From Hydnum rufescens UP504 (lineage: Eukaryota > Basidiomycota > Agaricomycetes > Cantharellales > Hydnaceae), in NCBI GenBank assembly GCA_014904985.1, contig MU128978.1:82663-146662 (forward strand): DNA of 64,000 nt, written 5' to 3'. Shown here piece after piece: positions 59,930 to 64,000 of this stretch; the stretch's first letter is position 1; the number at the start of each line of letters is the position of its first letter. A program made the position numbers and the translations under genes. The notes beneath the pieces are model-generated. The model did not search any database. It worked only from the letters and a program-made list of their open reading frames with translations, and had not been told where the DNA came from.

Positions 59930-61322
59930 ATGGGGGGCTATATCTCCTCTCTATTCTCCCAGGGGTATCCTCCAAAGCCAAAATGGAAGCCTGATGACAT
60001 TCCCGACCTTTCCCAAAAGGTCTTCCTCATCACTGGCGCGAACACCGGCATTGGTACAAGCCTTTGGATTCTCTTCTCGAGGGTTACTGAGTTCTGGTAT
60101 GTTGTCTAGGCAAAGAGGTTGCCCGTGAGTTGTTGGCGCACAACGGAAAAGTCTATATCGCCGCACGCTCTGTGGAGAAGACTATTGCAGCGATCGATGA
60201 CCTCAAAAAGATCACAGGAAAGGGTGATGACGATGTACAGTTCCTCAAACTCGACTTGATGGACCTCAAATCTGTCAAATCTGCGGTCGATGAATTCTTG
60301 TCGTCAGCACCCGCACGCCCTAAGCCCTAATACTAATGTCATTGAAAAGTCGTCTTTCGTTGTGGTTTGTCTAGGAAAGAGTCAAGATTGGATGTGCTGA
60401 TCAATAATGCCGGGGTGCTTCAAATGTTTGGAACCAAACCTGAGGATCGGGCCACTCCCGCGGGCTTGAACGTCGAATTCGCGGTGAATGTGCTGGGACA
60501 CTTTTATCTCACCCAGCTCCTCCTCCCCACCCTTATATCTTCCGCCAAATCATCATCCGACGGGAAAGTACGCGTCGTGAACGCGTCGAGTACCGCCCAT
60601 ATGTTCAGTAAGACAGGCAAGCATGGGCCTATTGATTATAGGACGTTGGAGGGCCTCAGAATCATCCTTATCGTTCGTATTCGCAATCTAAATCCGTGAG
60701 TTCTCGTCTGGCTTTATTTCTTGGGTCGGATAAACTTCAACCCTTCGCCTTTGGGAATCACAACAGGGGAATCTTCTATTCTCGAATGGACTCGCGCGCC
60801 GATATGGCGACCAAGGCATCATTTCCATTTCCCTTCACCCAGGTATGTGATCCCCCCTCCCCCGCTCCTCGAATTCCCTTTGCGTCATTGTTGGAGATAC
60901 TGACATCAGGCGCACTTGCTCGGCAGGAGTAATCCAATCCTCTCTGTTTCGCGACACTCCGACCACATTGCGCAAAGCAGTGGTACGTGTTCATCGAACA
61001 TTCTATCATGAGGAAGTGGCTCAATGCCATCCGCGCCACTGATGTTTGCTGCAGTTCTGGTCAATGATGAAACCCCTGCCATACTGGGGCGATTACGCCA
61101 TGCTACGCTGCTACCGCACCGGAAGCGCTGGAACATAGTGGAAAAGTGCGTACTCTCTTCGTCGTTTTACAGCGCGAAGAGTGAATCTTTTGATTCTTCT
61201 TCCAATTGCAGTATCTCATTCCGTGGGGCCGTGTGGGCTATCCACGGAAGGACCACCTCGATCCGGAGAAAGAGAACGAGCTGTGGACGTGGCTGGAGGA
61301 GAAGGTGAAGGAGCTCGCTTAA
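59930..61322 (+). CDS. short-chain dehydrogenase SDR2
   Basis: A paralogue of SDR1 and SDR3. The start at 59930 (MGGYISSLFSQGYPPKPKW) leads to VFLITGANTGIG. After an intron: KEVARELLAHNGKVYIAARS, LKLDLMDLKSVKSAVDEFLS; after another: KESRLDVLINNAGVLQMF, NVEFAVNVLGHFYLTQLLLP, HGPIDYRTLEG, then YSQSKS with the active-site Tyr and Lys, GNLLFSNGLARRYGDQGI, and the final YLIPWGRVGYPRKDH and ENELWTWLEEKVKELA (stop 61322). One base is probably missing at 60649-60652: adding a G gives EGPQ as in SDR3. The exon around 60930-61140 is poorly resolved in frame, so the C-terminal third needs care. About 320 residues expected. Confidence 0.83.
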
Positions 61323-62333
61323 TTGCTTTCGTTTGTTAGAGATTTCTCGTATCTCTTTTTTTTTTTCTTGTACGGGCATGGCGTTGCTCATTATTTAGAC
61401 ACTGTGCATCGAATTGGTAGAGTATTCGAAAGGGTCTTGTTAGACTTGGAGTGGGATACCGGGCTACCCTCAAGGCTATATGGGAATTTCGAGATCCCAT
61501 GCATAGCTGTGCGTTATTATACAATGCGTTACTTGGGTGAGGATCCATTGGGTCACATGCACTAGAGCTAAAGAGTCAGATGACGGCTCATGTTATCTTT
61601 GCCCACTAGGTCCAAGGAATAGACTTTCTCAGCATTCAAGGGATTATTTTTGCTCTGGTTGTCGACGGGGTAAGTTGATGAAGTGGCGGACAGAGCACAG
61701 AGCACCCAAAACAAACCACAACATGCATTACTGTACTTGGGCATTTTCGACTTTTCGCCTGTCTCCAAGAAGGTGTATGTGACCCAATGACTGAGATTGG
61801 GCATGGCCCATCACAGACTCCTTCCTAGTTTGTTAATTTATGTCAGATCTTATTTTTCCGAGAAATCGACAGGTAGCTTCCTTCGTGTTACTGTATCAGT
61901 TGTTTATTTTGAAGACATGCTTACTGGAGTTTTTTGCCGTTCAGAAAATCGCAACTTGTATATTGTGGTAATATACAAGCAGTCTACACCTTGAGTGACA
62001 GATTGAGGGCACAGGCAAAGAAGTCGTCACATGATCAACTTGGCAGCTCCACGTGGTTTTATAATAATTTCCTCAGAAAATCAGGCTTACATCAATCGAC
62101 GAATTTGGAGCCCATCCAGTTCTGCATCTAGAGGGTCTAGCTTCTCTTGTCATGGAGGAACAAGCTTGATGGATATTTTGTATCGCGGCAAAATCCGGCC
62201 GCGACAGGACTCATGACAACAGTAATAAAGGATATCGGAACCGATTGCCAAGGGTGACGCATGTGAGAATAATACATCATAAAGAGACATCGAGAGGGTG
62301 ACGAAGCCCCCTCACAAGTCTCATTGCTTTCGT
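61323..62333. other. intergenic between SDR2 and SDR3
   Basis: The 3' flank of SDR2 (about 61410-61460) resembles the short piece between the two arms at 63676-63735, showing that SDR3/SDR4 and SDR2 share ancestral 3' sequence. No gene was recognised in the remainder. Confidence 0.5.
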
Positions 62334-63839
62334 ATGGAGTATCTGAACTCTCTTTCGTACACCCCCCAGTATATTTCTTCTGTCTACGCTGAGGTGTTTC
62401 CCCCAAAACCGAAATGGAGCCCCGATGACATTCCCGACCTTTCCGAAAAAGTGTTCCTTATCACTGGCGCGAACAGCGGCATCGGTGCGCGCCTTTTGGC
62501 CTTTTGTTATGTGGGGGGCTGCTGACCTCTGGGTTTCTGCATTCAGGCAAAGCGGTTGCCGAGGACTTGTTGGCCCATGATGCAAAGGTTTACATTGCGG
62601 GGCGCTCGGTGGAGAGAGTTACTGAGGCAATCGAAGAACTGAAGAAGATCACAGGGAAGGGTGACGATCGTGTTAAGTTCCTTAAACTCGACTTGGCGGA
62701 CCTCAAATCGGTTAAATCTGCTGTCGATGAATTCCTGTCGTCAGTACTCGTATTTCTTAGCACTAATATCAATTTTATTGATAGTCTTCTCCCGTTGTGC
62801 TTTGTCTAGGAAAGAGTCAAGATTGGATGTGCTAATCAACAATGCCGGGATGGTTCGAGTACCTGGAACCGGAATAGATCAGATCACTCCATCAGGCCTG
62901 AATGTCGAATTCGCAGTGAATGTGCTGGGACATTTTTATCTCACCCAACTCCTTCTCCCCATCCTCATCTCTACCGCCAAATCATCACCCGATGGGAAAG
63001 TGCGTGTAGTGAACTTGACGAGTGCCGCCCATTTTGGAAGCAAGATAGGCAAGAATGGGCCCATTGATTATAGGACGTTGGAGGGACCTCAGTCCTTTCT
63101 TTATTTTGCGTATTCGCAATCCAAATCCGTGGGTTCTTGCGTCCTTTCATGTTCTTGTGATGGATGGACTGCAATTCTTCATCCTTGGGATTACAACAGG
63201 GGAATATTTTGTTCTCGAATGAGCTTGCGCGCCGATATGGGGACCAAGGCATCGTTTCTATCGCCGTCCATCCAGGTATAACATCCCCCTCGCTTCTGAA
63301 ATCGCTTTTACATCTTCTTTGGATACTAACTCTGGGCGTATTTGCTTGGCAGGTGCTATCGATACCCGGCCTTTCGCAAAGGTCCGCCCATCTTGTCGAC
63401 CTTGTTCTACACAATTGCTGTGCGTGTTCATGGAATATTCTCTCATGAGGAAGCGCCCAACGCTATCTTCACCCCTGGTATTTATTATAGCGTTTCACAA
63501 TCCTGAATCCCGTCTCATATGGGAAGATCGGGACGTCTTATGCTGCCACTGCGCCGGAAGCAATAGAGCTTAGTGGAAAGGTGTGTGCTCCTCTTGTGGT
63601 CTAGTGCACAAAGAGTGAAGGGTCCCTTCTCCCTATTGCAGTACCTCATTCCGTGGGATCGCGTGGGCTCTCCACGAAGCCCTAACAAGACCCTTTTGAA
63701 CACTCGAAGAAATCCCCAGCAAAACGAAAAAATCAAGCAAGCTCCTTCACTTTCTCCTCCAACCACGTCCACAGCTCCTTCTGCTTCTCCGGATCGAGGT
63801 GATCCGACCGTGGAGAGCCCACGCGATCCCACGGAATGA
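62334..63839 (+). CDS. short-chain dehydrogenase SDR3, C-terminus replaced at the inverted repeat
   Basis: The start at 62334 (MEYLNSLSYTPQYISSVYAE) leads to VFLITGANSGIG; intron; KAVAEDLLAHDAKVYIAGRS, LKLDLADLKSVKSAVDEFLS; intron; KESRLDVLINNAGMVRVPG, NVEFAVNVLGHFYLTQLLLP, KNGPIDYRTLEGPQ, and YSQSKS carrying Tyr and Lys. Then GNILFSNELARRYGDQGI. The rest reads PVSYGKIGTSYAATAPEAIE and YLIPWDRVGSPR, then, instead of the family's LWTWLEEKVKEL ending, SPNKTLL and a Ser/Pro-rich tail running to a stop at 63839, antisense to the neighbouring SDR4. The junction lies exactly at the end of the inverted-repeat arm (63675). About 63357-63485 is poorly resolved, with a possible frame slip. The enzyme lacks its normal C-terminus, so activity is uncertain. 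Confidence 0.75.
63485..63675 (+). repeat. left arm of a 191-bp inverted repeat
   Basis: Reverse complement of 63810-64000 with only two differences seen (positions in ATCCTGAATC / ATCTTGAATC and GAAGCAATAG / GAAGCGATAG) and no indels. It covers the last exons of SDR3. The matching arm contains the same exons of SDR4 on the other strand. It may continue outside the window. Confidence 0.95.
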
Positions 63840-64000
63840 GGTACTGCAATAGGGAGAAGGGACCCTTCACTCTTTGTGCACTAGACCACAAGAGGAGCAC
63901 ACACCTTTCCACTAAGCTCTATCGCTTCCGGCGCAGTGGCAGCATAAGACGTCCCGATCTTCCCATATGAGACGGGATTCAAGATTGTGAAACGCTATAA
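63733..64000 (-). CDS. short-chain dehydrogenase SDR4, C-terminal part (runs off the window)
   Basis: On the minus strand, entering from the right edge, the sequence encodes NPVSYGKIGTSYAATAPEA, an intron with GTGTGT donor, YLIPWDRVGSPRSDHLDPEK and the intact LWTWLEEKVKELA ending with a stop at 63733. This is the normal family C-terminus that SDR3 lacks. Its 3' coding end overlaps SDR3's chimeric tail by about 100 bp in antisense. The rest of the gene lies beyond 64000. Almost all of the visible part except the last 25 codons is the right arm of the inverted repeat. Confidence 0.85.
63810..64000 (-). repeat. right arm of the 191-bp inverted repeat (reaches window edge)
   Basis: Pairs with 63485-63675; the spacer between them is 134 bp (63676-63809). 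The arm may extend beyond 64000, so the true palindrome could be longer. Confidence 0.95.

Noticed and set aside
1..64000. Transposons, CRISPR arrays, rRNA genes and replication origins
   Set aside because: No reverse transcriptase, transposase or integrase motif, no regularly spaced identical repeats, and no rRNA-like sequence was seen. The only regular array is the WD40 repeats.

Overview
The window looks like nuclear DNA of a filamentous basidiomycete, probably an Agaricomycete and possibly of the Rhizoctonia/Thanatephorus type; the genus is only an inference. Evidence: genes are split by many short (about 45-65 bp) GT-AG introns, there are no operons, and the set combines RagA/Gtr1, TAF1, MED16, a fungal one-chain urease, PacC and a NACHT-WD40 STAND receptor. 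No tRNA, rRNA, CRISPR array or intact transposon was recognised.

Layout. 1-6.9 kb is gene-poor: an unidentified membrane-protein remnant, a broken FAD-linked oxidoreductase (2.4-4.3 kb) and a degenerate direct repeat (5.7-6.0 kb). 6.9-20.5 kb holds a serine/threonine dehydratase, a vacuolar Ca2+/H+ exchanger, the TORC1 GTPase Gtr1 head-to-head with a probable MED16, and L-threonine aldolase. 22-33 kb holds an orphan coiled-coil protein, a histidine phosphatase, urease, a DUF3429 mitochondrial membrane protein and S-formylglutathione hydrolase. 33-44.5 kb holds an FHA-kinase (Chk2/Rad53 type), a large NACHT-WD40 receptor, a BCL7-like protein and an Lnt-like nitrilase/acyltransferase. 46.5-56.7 kb holds the pH regulator PacC/Rim101 and TAF1. 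57.2-64 kb is a cluster of four paralogous short-chain dehydrogenases that ends, at the window edge, in a 191-bp near-perfect inverted repeat.

The genes do not form one pathway. They are mostly housekeeping loci (transcription: MED16, TAF1, BCL7, PacC; nutrient and ion signalling: Gtr1, Ca2+ exchanger; nitrogen and one-carbon metabolism: urease, serine dehydratase, threonine aldolase, formylglutathione hydrolase) interrupted by lineage-specific accessory genes (NACHT-WD40 receptor, SDR cluster, orphan coiled-coil protein).

A striking overall property is that many conserved genes are interrupted by single-base indels, often in homopolymers, while the flanking protein sequence stays conserved. 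Most likely these are consensus errors rather than a mass of pseudogenes. The most interesting biology is the right-edge palindrome with SDR3/SDR4, and the NACHT receptor with a glycine-rich N-terminus and fourteen near-identical WD repeats.
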